From JAZKAR01 sp040389065 (GTDB taxonomy: Bacteria; Pseudomonadota; Gammaproteobacteria; Burkholderiales; Casimicrobiaceae): 64,000 bases of DNA. Location: assembly GCA_040389065.1 (NCBI GenBank), contig JAZKAR010000021.1:1-64000 (forward strand), in the 5' to 3' direction. A program made the position numbers and the translations under genes. The notes under the pieces are model-generated. The model ran no database searches. It saw only the letters and a program-made list of their open reading frames with translations, and was not told the DNA's origin. Below are positions 34,942-43,740 of this stretch, one piece after another (the first letter of the stretch is position 1; every line of letters begins with the position of its first letter).

Positions 34942-35756
34942 ATTATTTTTCACACACAGGGCAATGTTCGCCAATACATGAAGGGGGAGTTGTATTAGGT
35001 TCGTTAGGATCAGTGCTTGAAGGGGGAGTAGGATTAATTGGAGTGCAGTTAATCATTGTGCATTTAATTGATGATGGAAAAGGCGCTGGTTTTTGAAGAG
35101 GGAGTGCTACATCGATGGGTTTGCCATTATTTCCCATACCAGGATTAGAGTTAAGCGCCCCTGACTCAATGGCATTAGATTGCATATGAATCGATACACT
35201 ACTAATAATAGGAATACGCCCACTATTAATTAATTGGGTTTGAAAAGGGTCGGTGCCTGTATCTAACCATTTAAGAAAAACAGTGTAAAGCGTTTTCATG
35301 AGCGGCACTTGCGGAGTAAAGCCATGAATGATTTTAATTTTTAATATATTGGCATCAAAAATATTTTGTCCAGAATGTGCCTTTATATTTCCCGCATCTT
35401 TAAAGGCTTGGCTGGCAAAAGGAATTACTCGGCTTTTTCCTAATTTAAGCTTGGCTTGTAAAGTAGCATCGCTCCAATCATCAAAACTTTCCTTAGTAGG
35501 ATTTAATCGTTCAATTTTTAACGATGCTGGAGTATTTGCATCTCCTAAAATATCTTTCTGTACATTTGCGAATGATTTAGCAAGTTCTTGATTATTGCGC
35601 CCGCCGCCATACAAAGGAATAAGCGCTTGTGCATAGGTGCTGGTAATAGCTTGTATGTCAGCGTTTTGCATACTGCCTGCGCGTGCTGCCATAAAAGCCG
35701 CATGGTGCATTTGGTTTTTGGCGAAAAACAGCAAGGCATATTGAAGAATAGCTAAT
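34942..35756. repeat. Direct repeat, right copy (815 bp), within the intact Tad gene
   Basis: This is the right partner of 30374-31188. It ends inside codon 176-177 of the intact gene at the sequence GCTAAT, and begins seven bases... just beyond the coding end at ATTATTTTT. To its left is transposon DNA and to its right the normal gene continues, so this copy is the original context on the 5' side. Confidence 0.92.
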
Positions 35757-36283
35757 CCGCAGAGCGTGATAATAGGGGCTGCAATGGCAAATTCAAGCAT
35801 TGTTGCCCCGCGTTGTTGCTCACGCTGAGGTATGGCTCTTGAGTACGATTTTGCTTGAGCTGATGCATAAACGGTGCGTAAGCCTCTAGATGCTGTTTTT
35901 GCTACTTGAAAGAAGGGGTGTTGAATACAATCGCCAGGTTTGATTGTGCAGGCGGCAATCGTACCTGCTTGTAACTCTAATACATGGGTAGCGGATGGCT
36001 CGCTGATGATACGCCAGGGTTTTAGCTCAGAAACTGCGCGTATCACAGAGCCATCTTTATCAAGAAATACTAAATCGATTGCAAAATTCATAAAGCAGGT
36101 ATGAATACTATTACAGTCTATAAGTAATAAACCTGAATGAGTGGAGGAGCCTTGAGTTTGAGAGGTCGTACTCGGAAACTGTGCTAAAAACATAAGTCCG
36201 CGTAACCTAGCAAAAAAAGAGTTTGCTAACGTAACGAAAAACTTGTGTTGCCCTGATAAAGTTTGTAGGGTAGCGTATCTCAT
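34943..36283 (-). CDS. DUF192 domain fused to TadE-like minor pilin
   Basis: Residues 1 to about 125 match DUF192 (ARLRGLMFL, then DCNSIHTCFMNFAIDLVFLD, then LELQAGTIAACTIKPGD). A basic linker and a TadE-type prepilin segment follow at 157-190 (QQRGATMLEFAIAAP, hydrophobic helix, AKNQMHHAAFMAARAGS), then a roughly 255-residue C-terminal domain ending in a proline/threonine-rich tail with CIGEHCPVCEK. DUF192 proteins are usually separate, often next to Tad genes; here the two are one chain. A prepilin sequence 160 residues into a protein is odd for peptidase processing. It overlaps tadC by four bases (ATGA) and is the last gene of the Tad operon. Confidence 0.8.
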   Translation of the reverse strand: MRYATLQTLSGQHKFFVTLANSFFARLRGLMFLAQFPSTTSQTQGSSTHSGLLLIDCNSIHTCFMNFAIDLVFLDKDGSVIRAVSELKPWRIISEPSATHVLELQAGTIAACTIKPGDCIQHPFFQVAKTASRGLRTVYASAQAKSYSRAIPQREQQRGATMLEFAIAAPIITLCGLAILQYALLFFAKNQMHHAAFMAARAGSMQNADIQAITSTYAQALIPLYGGGRNNQELAKSFANVQKDILGDANTPASLKIERLNPTKESFDDWSDATLQAKLKLGKSRVIPFASQAFKDAGNIKAHSGQNIFDANILKIKIIHGFTPQVPLMKTLYTVFLKWLDTGTDPFQTQLINSGRIPIISSVSIHMQSNAIESGALNSNPGMGNNGKPIDVALPLQKPAPFPSSIKCTMINCTPINPTPPSSTDPNEPNTTPPSCIGEHCPVCEK

Positions 36284-37194
36284 AACCCAGACTGCATGAA
36301 TTTCATAACGATAGGGAAAAATAAAACAATAAATGTACAGGGAAAAATAAAGGCAATCAGTGGGAAAAGCATTTTAACTGGCGCTTCCATTGCCAATTTT
36401 TCTGCGCGCAAAAATCGTTCATTACGGCGTTGATCTGCTTGCGTTCGCAATACAACGCCTAAACTCATTCCCATTTTTTCAGCTTGAATAATTGCAGTAA
36501 TGAAGCTGCTAATACTAGGTTCTTGTAATCTATTCGACATATTTTTCAGAGATTCTGCTCGTGTTCGGCCTGCACGAATATCGCGAATGACGCGCTGAAA
36601 CTCATCTCGTAATATACCTTTAGGGCTTTTCAACACAGCTTGCGTCATTGCACCTTGTAGGTTCAAGCCTGCTTCAACACATAATGTAATAATGTCTAGA
36701 AAAAAGGGAAGTGTTTTTAAAAGCTCACGCCGTCGGGCTGCCAGACGATCCTTAAGCCAGATCATAGGGTAAAGCCAGCCGATAAGGCCTCCGACTAATT
36801 GAACGCTGAGATAAGTTTGGAGAGTAAAGGGAACGGTACTTTTGATACCTTCAAATGAAGCTAATACCCAATGGCATATAAACGCCATACCTGTGGCGCA
36901 TAATAAACGTGAAGCAATAAATTGAACGGGGTTTAAGCTGTAATCTAATCCTGCTTTACGTAAATACACTAACAGTGAGGCTCTTAGTGAATCAGAGATG
37001 AAGGGGTTAAGATAAAAACTCACCCACTGAATAGGCCACCAAACGATACGAAAACCTAGTGGAGGGCTATCTTTGTAATCTCTATTTTCAGAAGGCACCT
37101 CGGCAATGAGCTGACTCACGATGCCTGCAATCAGGGCAACGGCTAGCCCGATAGTAAGCGCCATAAAGGTAAGAATAGACTGATTGGCAGACAT
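36280..37194 (-). CDS. tadC: Tad pilus inner-membrane platform protein TadC
   Basis: This 304-residue protein has a GspF-type domain (FFLDIITLCVEAGLNLQGAM, then GRTRAESLKNMSNRLQEPSISSFITAIIQAEKMGMSLG) and membrane helices at both ends. With TadB it should form the platform that the TadA ATPase drives. It follows tadB after a 146-bp gap with no obvious signal and overlaps the DUF192-TadE gene by four bases. The ribosome site is weak. Confidence 0.9.
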   Translation of the reverse strand: MSANQSILTFMALTIGLAVALIAGIVSQLIAEVPSENRDYKDSPPLGFRIVWWPIQWVSFYLNPFISDSLRASLLVYLRKAGLDYSLNPVQFIASRLLCATGMAFICHWVLASFEGIKSTVPFTLQTYLSVQLVGGLIGWLYPMIWLKDRLAARRRELLKTLPFFLDIITLCVEAGLNLQGAMTQAVLKSPKGILRDEFQRVIRDIRAGRTRAESLKNMSNRLQEPSISSFITAIIQAEKMGMSLGVVLRTQADQRRNERFLRAEKLAMEAPVKMLFPLIAFIFPCTFIVLFFPIVMKFMQSGL

Positions 37195-37340
37195 AGTGGA
37201 TATACTTAATTCAAAAAATTTAAAGATACGAATTTGTTTAACAAATGCTACAAATAAAGTAGTTTAGTCAACGGGTTATCTTAACTAGAGCAAACCATAC
37301 TTTATAAAAGCATTACATTCTGTGTTTATGAGGTTCTGTT

Positions 37341-38210
37341 CTAAACATCAATGGCGATAATGCGACGGATAAAATAAATACCTAAACATTCTAAAAAACC
37401 TACGATTGCTAACGTTCCCCAACCCAGACGGCTATTCCATAATAAGCTCATGGCTTCAGGCTCCAGCTTATTAAGAACAAGCATTAATAAAATGGGAAGC
37501 AAGCTGACTACCCAAGCTTGAAGCTTGCCTTGGGAGGTGAGTGCATTAATTTTTCCTTCTATTTGAAGGCGGCAGCGAATAGTATGCGCAGTACGTTCTA
37601 ACGTTTCAGCGAGTCCACCACCTGTTTCAGTGGCAATACGCATAGCAGAAATCACCAATACCGTTGTTGGTGTTGGTACTCGTCTGGCTAAGTTATTTAA
37701 AGACTGTTCTAAACTCACACCTAATCGTTGCTCGCGAAGCAGCAGTGAAAATTCTTGTGATAAAGGCTTTGGTGCTTCAATTACAAGATGTTGAATTGCT
37801 GAATTTAAACTTGACCCTGCACGAAGGCCGCCTGCTAACATCATGAGTGCATCAGGTAACTGTTCTTCAAACTGCTGAAGACGTTTTTTTCTCATGTGGG
37901 CATAAAGAAAGCGTGGAAGTAGGGCAAGGGTACTAAATACACATAGCGCTAGTACAATATTTCCAGTAAGAGCCCATATAATTAACCCGCCACACGCCAT
38001 AACGCTTAGATTAATAATGAAAAGCTTTGAGGGATCAATAAATAAAAAGAACTCTTTAATCTGAAACTCAGCCCGATGCGTAAAGTTAGAGCGGTATTGA
38101 GAAAGCTTTTCTGAGCCAGTATCAATCGTAAACCACGTTAACAAGCCTGCGGCAATCGCAAGCAATAAAGGGATTAGTATATAAATCGAATTAATGGCGG
38201 TGGGGTGCAT
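37341..38210 (-). CDS. tadB: Tad pilus inner-membrane platform protein TadB
   Basis: The GspF-type domain reads LPDALMMLAGGLRAGSSLNSAI, then EQRLGVSLEQSLNNLARRVPTPTTVLVISAMRIATETGGGLAETLER, quoted in part. Membrane helices lie near residues 10-30, 70-115 and at the C-terminus. I chose ATG 38210 (289 residues) because GGAAG lies about ten bases upstream. A GTG eight codons earlier lacks a site. It overlaps the end of tadA by 20 bases, so the two are translationally coupled. Confidence 0.88.
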   Translation of the reverse strand: MHPTAINSIYILIPLLLAIAAGLLTWFTIDTGSEKLSQYRSNFTHRAEFQIKEFFLFIDPSKLFIINLSVMACGGLIIWALTGNIVLALCVFSTLALLPRFLYAHMRKKRLQQFEEQLPDALMMLAGGLRAGSSLNSAIQHLVIEAPKPLSQEFSLLLREQRLGVSLEQSLNNLARRVPTPTTVLVISAMRIATETGGGLAETLERTAHTIRCRLQIEGKINALTSQGKLQAWVVSLLPILLMLVLNKLEPEAMSLLWNSRLGWGTLAIVGFLECLGIYFIRRIIAIDV

Positions 38211-39996
38211 TGATGCTATCTTCCAAATAAGCACTGTGAGGCTGAAAAAGACTCATATCTACAGGATGCCCAATCGCTTGAAGCTCTTCATAAAAGCTGG
38301 GAACCATATTGCAACCAGTAAAAAATCCAAGCGTTTTATGTGTATCAGGATGGTAGCCTTGATGCGTAAATTTAAAGAGTTCTTGAAGTTGAAGTGTTCC
38401 TGACTCCATGCCAGTAATTTCAACTATATGCGTGATCATTCGGCTGCCACAGGCAAAGCGGGTTTGTTGAACAATAATGTCTACGGCAGAGGCGATTTGC
38501 TCGCGAATTGCACTCAGCGGTAATTCCATTCCAGCCATAAGAATCATGGTTTCAAGGCGTGCAAGCGCATCGCGTGGGGTATTGGCATGTAATGTAGTGA
38601 GTGAGCCTTCATGCCCTGTATTCATGGCTTGAAGCATATCTAGCGCTTCGGCACCACGGCACTCGCCAACTACAATTCTGTCAGGGCGCATGCGAAGGGT
38701 ATTTTTAACAAGGTCACGAATAAGAATAGCGCCTTTACCTTCTAGGTTGGCGGGGCGTGATTCCAGGCTAATTAAATGGTCGTGGTGTAATTTAAGTTCC
38801 GCAGCATCTTCAACTGTGATGATACGTTCATGGGCGGGGATAAAATTAGAAAGAATATTCAATAATGTTGTTTTCCCTGACCCTGTTCCGCCTGAAACAA
38901 TAATATTTTTACGCGATTCAACACAAATTTTGAGAAATTCAGCCATCGCCTGGCTAATAGAACCAAACTGAACAAGATCACTGGCTTCCAGTTTACGTTT
39001 AGAAAACTTACGAATGGTCAGGCAAGGGCCTTTGAGAGCAAGCGGCGGAATGATAGCATTAACTCTAGACCCATCTTTTAGCCGAGCATCAACCATTGGG
39101 GAAGATTCATCAATGCGGCGGCCCAAAGGTGCAACAATTCGCTCAATCACTCCCATTACAGCGCGGTCGCCTGTAAATGTTAGAGGGTAGCGATGTAATC
39201 GGCCTGCACGTTCAACGTAAATCTCATCGAAACGATTAACCATGATTTCAGATACGCTGTCATCATTCAGCAATTCTTCTAGCGGGCCTAAACCTACTGC
39301 TTCATTAATGACTTGTTTGCATAAAAGCTCATGATCAAGAGTGGCAGGAATTTCATCACGAAGTTCTTCTAAAATTTGTCGAATGAGGCTATCAGCTTCT
39401 TTTCTTAATCGCTCATCTGTCATGCCATGAATGTCATGGCGACGTAAATCAATCGTTTCAAGCAACTTATTATGGAGCCGTTGCCGCCATTCAAATTCTA
39501 ATTTTTTTTCTAAATCGCTAGATGCGATGTCACCATTGAATACATCTGAAGAAGCGTAGCAGGATGCATGATTACCTTGGCGATTAGAAGCCAAACTTTC
39601 ATGTGTTCCAGTGTTGTTGCGTTTATTTTCATCTAGTTGAGTAGCGGAAAAATTGTCAGTAAAGTTATCAGCAAAGGGGTGAGGTTTACGTTGATGATCA
39701 TCATGTGTGTTTTCAACAACTCGCAAATTAAACGCAGCAATATTAATAACATCAGTAGATTTTAAGGGGCCATATTGAGCATCAATACGTTGACCATTCA
39801 CACTGACCCCAATAAATGCGCCCATATCTTCAACAATTACACCTGAAGGGGTATTGAAAAGCCGAGCATGTTCTTTTGCAATGCGCCAATTATCTAGGCG
39901 TATTTCATTTTGAGCGCTTTTGCCAATCACACACTCATCAGGAACTTCAATGCTCTGTGTGTGTCCATAACTGTTTGTAACTTCTACCTGTATCAT
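38191..39996 (-). CDS. tadA: Tad pilus ATPase TadA/CpaF with N-terminal FHA domain
   Basis: Residues 1 to about 95 form an FHA-like domain (CVIGKSAQNEIRLDNWRIAKEHARLF, then VNGQRI), followed by a linker of about 70 residues. The CpaF secretion ATPase follows (about 165-590): Walker A GGTGSGKTTLLN near 366, an Asp box (ITVEDAAEL), Walker B-like RPDRIVVGECRGAEAL near 440 and a His box (TGHEGSLTTLHANTPRDAL). It powers pilus assembly and possibly retraction at the cytoplasmic face. An FHA domain binds phosphothreonine, so assembly could be phospho-regulated (inference). Three bases separate it from the secretin gene. Confidence 0.92.
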   Translation of the reverse strand: MIQVEVTNSYGHTQSIEVPDECVIGKSAQNEIRLDNWRIAKEHARLFNTPSGVIVEDMGAFIGVSVNGQRIDAQYGPLKSTDVINIAAFNLRVVENTHDDHQRKPHPFADNFTDNFSATQLDENKRNNTGTHESLASNRQGNHASCYASSDVFNGDIASSDLEKKLEFEWRQRLHNKLLETIDLRRHDIHGMTDERLRKEADSLIRQILEELRDEIPATLDHELLCKQVINEAVGLGPLEELLNDDSVSEIMVNRFDEIYVERAGRLHRYPLTFTGDRAVMGVIERIVAPLGRRIDESSPMVDARLKDGSRVNAIIPPLALKGPCLTIRKFSKRKLEASDLVQFGSISQAMAEFLKICVESRKNIIVSGGTGSGKTTLLNILSNFIPAHERIITVEDAAELKLHHDHLISLESRPANLEGKGAILIRDLVKNTLRMRPDRIVVGECRGAEALDMLQAMNTGHEGSLTTLHANTPRDALARLETMILMAGMELPLSAIREQIASAVDIIVQQTRFACGSRMITHIVEITGMESGTLQLQELFKFTHQGYHPDTHKTLGFFTGCNMVPSFYEELQAIGHPVDMSLFQPHSAYLEDSINAPHRH

Positions 39997-39999
39997 GGC

Positions 40000-42222
40000 T
40001 TAATTACTCTGTTCAGTCATAAAAGAAGACATAGGTTTTGGGTCTTCAATATATTCAGTTTTTTCTACTGGCTTTTCAGCATTATTAAGCGCAAGAGGTG
40101 CTGGCACTGTGGGTGTGGGGGAGGGTTGAGGGCTAGGTGCAATCGGTTTTTCTGCGATGCTATTACCAAGGATTTTCTTTTTTGTAAGCTTGGCATTTGA
40201 GAGTTTTGCAGAAGGTGCTTTTTTGCTGTTTTTTGCATTGGCTATAATTTTTCCTGCAGTATTTCCTACAGTATTGTTTGGTACAGATAAGATTGAGGGT
40301 GGGTTTATAGCTGCGGCAGTTTTACTTTGGTTTTCTGAAGCGCGTGTTTTCAAGGGTTCAGCAGCTTTATTAGTGGGTGCTAAAAGTGCAGGTGAGTTAG
40401 AAAGTGATGAATCAGTTTTAACTTCTTGTGTTTTAAGAGACGATGATGATGCCAAAGCTGTAGCAGCTACAGGAGAAGCAGTGTTTGCATTAGGGGGTGA
40501 TGAAACAGTGGGAGTATTGCTTTGAACAGGCTGAGGTGAAACATGAGGAACAATAGGCGCTAAGAAGGCGGGTGTTTTACCGCTTTCTTGCTCTAAACGT
40601 TGCGTTGCTTGTTGAACACGATCAACCATTTCAGGGGTACGGCTATCTACAATGGTAGGGGTTACAAATACCACTAATTCAGTTTCATCATTTTGATAGC
40701 GTTTTGAGCGAAATAATGCCCCAAGTACGGGAACATCACCTAATAGGGGAACTTTATCGAGATCGCGTGCGCTTTCCCGTGTGAGTAAACCAGACAGAAC
40801 AATCGTATCGCCAGCTTTAACATTAAATTCAGTAGTAGTACGGCGTGAACGCAAAGCAGGGCCTGCTGCCGTATTAAAAGAAGCATCTATTGTGCTCACT
40901 TCGCTTTCAATAGAGGCACGAATGGTGCCATTACGGTCTACTCGCGGTTGAATATCTAATTTAATACCATATGATTTAAAAAGCACTGTTTGCCCATTAA
41001 TCGTTGATACTGTGTAGGGATATTCTCCACCAGCTAAAAAAGTAGCTTTTGCACCATTACGAGCAGAGAGCTGAGGTTGAGCAAGAATAGCTGCTTTGCC
41101 TTCATGCGCCAGTAAGTTTAATTGCGCATTTAAACCCATGTTGATAGCAGAAAGCACATTTAACCCCGAAGGTACTGAAACGCTGCCTTCTCCCGTTGGA
41201 TTCGTAATGGGAGCATTACTCGATTGAACATTAATTTGGTAAGGGCCATCGGTGCCGCGTCGCGCTGGTGACCATATTCCACCAATTGCTCCACCGCCAG
41301 TAGCATTCCATTTAAGCCCAATTTCGCGTAATTCCTTAGAAGGGAATTCAACGACCTTCACATCGATCAGTACCATTTGTTCCCAACCTAATCGATTGGT
41401 AAAGTTCACAATTTGAGGGTAGCGTTTAGAAAGCTCTTCAATTTTTGCTAAATCTAGATCAGTAAGTTGATCGCCTTCAACAACAACTTTATCTCCAATA
41501 ATCGATGTTTTAGCATTAGGAATACTTGATAAAAAAGCGGCTACTTCACGTGCAAAACGGCTGGTTTCGCCAGGAACAATATGAATTTTAATACGTTGTG
41601 AACGGCCTTCTTTATTCCATACAAATAGCGATGAAGTTCCTACCGCATTGGCAAAAACCAATACTTCTTTGTTATCAAGTGCGGCAGCATTCATGACCTG
41701 ACCATTTCCAACTGCAATGCGTGCAACCCCAGGGGCAGGAAATACACGTGATTCGCCCGCAAACATTTCAATTTCAGTCGCCGCGCTATTATCTGAAGTT
41801 GTAAATAGAGAAAAGGTTGAAATGGATCGGTTTTTTTTATATAAGATTTTACGAGAGGTTTTTCTAGGGCGAACAACGGTGGTAGAAGAAGAGCTAATCG
41901 AGCCTACAAATGCAGTTGCAGGAATGTTAGAAATGCTTGCAGTATTGACGGCTGGTGTTGCAGGAGAGACTGCAGGGGCTGGAGCAATTTGCGCGCTAGC
42001 TACACTAGGAAAAACCATTCCAAAGGGGGTACAAGCCGTACCCAACATAAGCGCTGTATAAAGCTTCGTATAGGTAGTTGGTGTAGGTACATAGATAGAC
42101 AATAATACATTCGGTACGCAATATTTTTTTCGAAATGTTTTGAATCTAGCTTTAACTAAAGGGCTATATGTTTTGTAAGCTAAAACTAGAGTTTCGCATA
42201 AAGCGTACTGAGTTCCTGTCAC
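40000..42222 (-). CDS. rcpA: Tad pilus outer-membrane secretin RcpA/CpaC
   Basis: This 740-residue protein has a pilus-secretin N-domain (EIEMFAGESRVFPAPGVARIAVGNGQVMNAAAL, quoted in part), a BON-like middle and the secretin core (VLIDVKVVEFPSKELREIGLKWNA, ending VPLLGDVPVLGALFRSKRYQNDETELVVFVTP). A Pro/Ala/Ser-rich tail of about 180 residues follows. The start is GTG at 42222 with GGAGAAA upstream. The export signal only begins near residue 55, so either the signal is long or the true start is internal. It forms the outer-membrane pore for the pilus. Confidence 0.9.
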   Translation of the reverse strand: MTGTQYALCETLVLAYKTYSPLVKARFKTFRKKYCVPNVLLSIYVPTPTTYTKLYTALMLGTACTPFGMVFPSVASAQIAPAPAVSPATPAVNTASISNIPATAFVGSISSSSTTVVRPRKTSRKILYKKNRSISTFSLFTTSDNSAATEIEMFAGESRVFPAPGVARIAVGNGQVMNAAALDNKEVLVFANAVGTSSLFVWNKEGRSQRIKIHIVPGETSRFAREVAAFLSSIPNAKTSIIGDKVVVEGDQLTDLDLAKIEELSKRYPQIVNFTNRLGWEQMVLIDVKVVEFPSKELREIGLKWNATGGGAIGGIWSPARRGTDGPYQINVQSSNAPITNPTGEGSVSVPSGLNVLSAINMGLNAQLNLLAHEGKAAILAQPQLSARNGAKATFLAGGEYPYTVSTINGQTVLFKSYGIKLDIQPRVDRNGTIRASIESEVSTIDASFNTAAGPALRSRRTTTEFNVKAGDTIVLSGLLTRESARDLDKVPLLGDVPVLGALFRSKRYQNDETELVVFVTPTIVDSRTPEMVDRVQQATQRLEQESGKTPAFLAPIVPHVSPQPVQSNTPTVSSPPNANTASPVAATALASSSSLKTQEVKTDSSLSNSPALLAPTNKAAEPLKTRASENQSKTAAAINPPSILSVPNNTVGNTAGKIIANAKNSKKAPSAKLSNAKLTKKKILGNSIAEKPIAPSPQPSPTPTVPAPLALNNAEKPVEKTEYIEDPKPMSSFMTEQSN

Positions 42223-42571
42223 GGTAGGTTTCTCCGTAAAGTATTGATTTTATAAAGATGGTGTATTGTAGTTTATTTTTTTGATTTTGTTAATAAGTAT
42301 TTGAAAATAATAATATTTTTCTGTTTTTTTAAATTTTTACGTGTAAAAAAATGAAATTAAAAGTAAGCTAATAAAAGGTTAAATAGTCAGTATTGATGCC
42401 GTTTAGATGAGATACCTATGGCAATCGTTAGATGATAAAAGCCTTAAAAAATTGATGTTTTGTAGTTGTTATTAGTTATGTATTTTGAGTATATGCCTGT
42501 CTTGGTTTATTTAATTAACACATGACAGGCATGATTATTTATGTTGAGAGTTGGGCAAACTTCAACAGTGC
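42223..42571. other. AT-rich gap between cpaB and secretin, with hairpin 42493-42542
   Basis: This 349-bp gap in the Tad operon has no supported gene. A 9-bp stem ATGCCTGTC (42493-42501) / GACAGGCAT (42534-42542) lies 30 bases after the cpaB stop, without a T-run. An AT-rich stem surrounds 42330-42350. The hairpin may partly terminate or stabilise the transcript, setting different levels for pilin-side and machinery-side genes. Confidence 0.4.
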
Positions 42572-43519
42572 TTAAGGGCGAGCAAGCTCAGCTAGATTTA
42601 GTTTTTTAGACAGCATCGTATTTTCTTGCTGAGCTGTCGTTGGCGTTGGGGCTATATCGTGACGTTTGAAAAGATTTAGCGCTTCTTTAGGAACATTCGT
42701 TTGGGATTGACCGCCGTAAATGACGGGTACAAGTGAGGAGTTATTTTCAGTTTTAGGCTGCGGTAGTTCAGTGGTTGAATTTTTCCCTAGAAAGCTAGAA
42801 AGATCAACCTGAGCAGTACTAATGGGATGTTTATCTTCAGGGTTGCGAAGCAAGGCAGTAAGTTTGCCAATTTCACGCGCGGCAATCACATTTTTAGCTT
42901 GTTCAAATGTTGTATTAAGCGTTATGGTTGTGTATTGCTGATGGCGTGCTTCTTCTTGCTCTGAGCCATGCGTTGCGCGTTGGCCTGTTGCCATTACTTG
43001 TATGCTTTGCAGTAGTGGGAACGTAACTTTTTTACTGTTCTGATCAACGGTTACGATTAAATCAATGATATCACCTGGTTCTAGCATTCCAGAGATAGAG
43101 TTAATTTCATCAACAGGAACGGTTACAGCACGATGCCCTGCCTCAATACGGCTTGAGAATACAGGTGTTCGTTTGTCTTCAAGTAAGCTCCATGCCACCA
43201 TATCTCCTGATTTCAAATCATAAGCCAGAGTTTGGCCTTCAATCCGATCAAATTCATCGGGAGAAATCGCGGTAGAAGGCACATAGTCAGCAGGAATAGG
43301 GCGTACTGCTAGATTTTCAGAAGACACCTTGCTTCCTTTAAGAATGTCGTGTTTTGCTACCACCACATTGATTGTTTTGCCTTTTGTTCGCGCCTCAATG
43401 GCTGCCATTTCACTACTTAAGTAATTTCGTGCCCCTATGGCAGCAATTAAACCAATGCTAATTGCAACGGCAAACACAATCCAGGTTTTTTTTAAATGAG
43501 GAAGTTTGATTTTAGGCAT
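42572..43519 (-). CDS. cpaB: Flp pilus assembly protein CpaB/RcpC
   Basis: This 315-residue protein has an N-terminal membrane helix (WIVFAVAISIGLIAAIGA), a SAF domain (VVVAKHDILKGSKVSSENLAVRPIP) and the RcpC/CpaB segment (GHRAVTVPVDEINSISGMLEPGDIIDLIVTV, quoted in part). It is the periplasmic partner of the secretin. AAAGAG lies about nine bases upstream of the ATG. It is 14 bases after the 68-residue pilin-like gene, in the same operon. Confidence 0.9.
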   Translation of the reverse strand: MPKIKLPHLKKTWIVFAVAISIGLIAAIGARNYLSSEMAAIEARTKGKTINVVVAKHDILKGSKVSSENLAVRPIPADYVPSTAISPDEFDRIEGQTLAYDLKSGDMVAWSLLEDKRTPVFSSRIEAGHRAVTVPVDEINSISGMLEPGDIIDLIVTVDQNSKKVTFPLLQSIQVMATGQRATHGSEQEEARHQQYTTITLNTTFEQAKNVIAAREIGKLTALLRNPEDKHPISTAQVDLSSFLGKNSTTELPQPKTENNSSLVPVIYGGQSQTNVPKEALNLFKRHDIAPTPTTAQQENTMLSKKLNLAELARP

Positions 43520-43533
43520 GAGTAATACTCTTT

Positions 43534-43740
43534 TTAAAGAGGAATAGATAAAGAAAAACTGAAGCGTTGATAAGCGCTTTGAAATGCTTCAACGAGCTGC
43601 CAAAGAACACTGTTAGGCGTAGAAAGCCCAATGCCTAAAGCGAGTACCAGCACAACGCAGACACACAAGTATTCAACTGAGGCTTGCCCATATTGTTTGT
43701 GTTGACGTTGTTGAGTAAAAAAGGAAAGTCTGTATTTCAT
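43534..43740 (-). CDS. Small TadE/Flp-like prepilin
   Basis: This 68-residue protein has a basic, glutamine-rich leader (YRLSFFTQQRQHKQYG), then QASVEYLCVCVVLVLALGIG, the G/x4-E arrangement of class III prepilin signals (Glu five residues after the glycine, as in Flp and TadE), and a short polar C-terminus. It is probably a minor pseudopilin. It overlaps the upstream gene by four bases (ATGA). Confidence 0.65.
   Translation of the reverse strand: MKYRLSFFTQQRQHKQYGQASVEYLCVCVVLVLALGIGLSTPNSVLWQLVEAFQSAYQRFSFSLSIPL

Noticed and set aside
34699..34974. 91-residue gene starting inside the Tad gene end
   Set aside because: The first ten codons are the out-of-frame Tad gene terminus. The remainder is a recombinase C-terminus, so it is a chimera of a break point.
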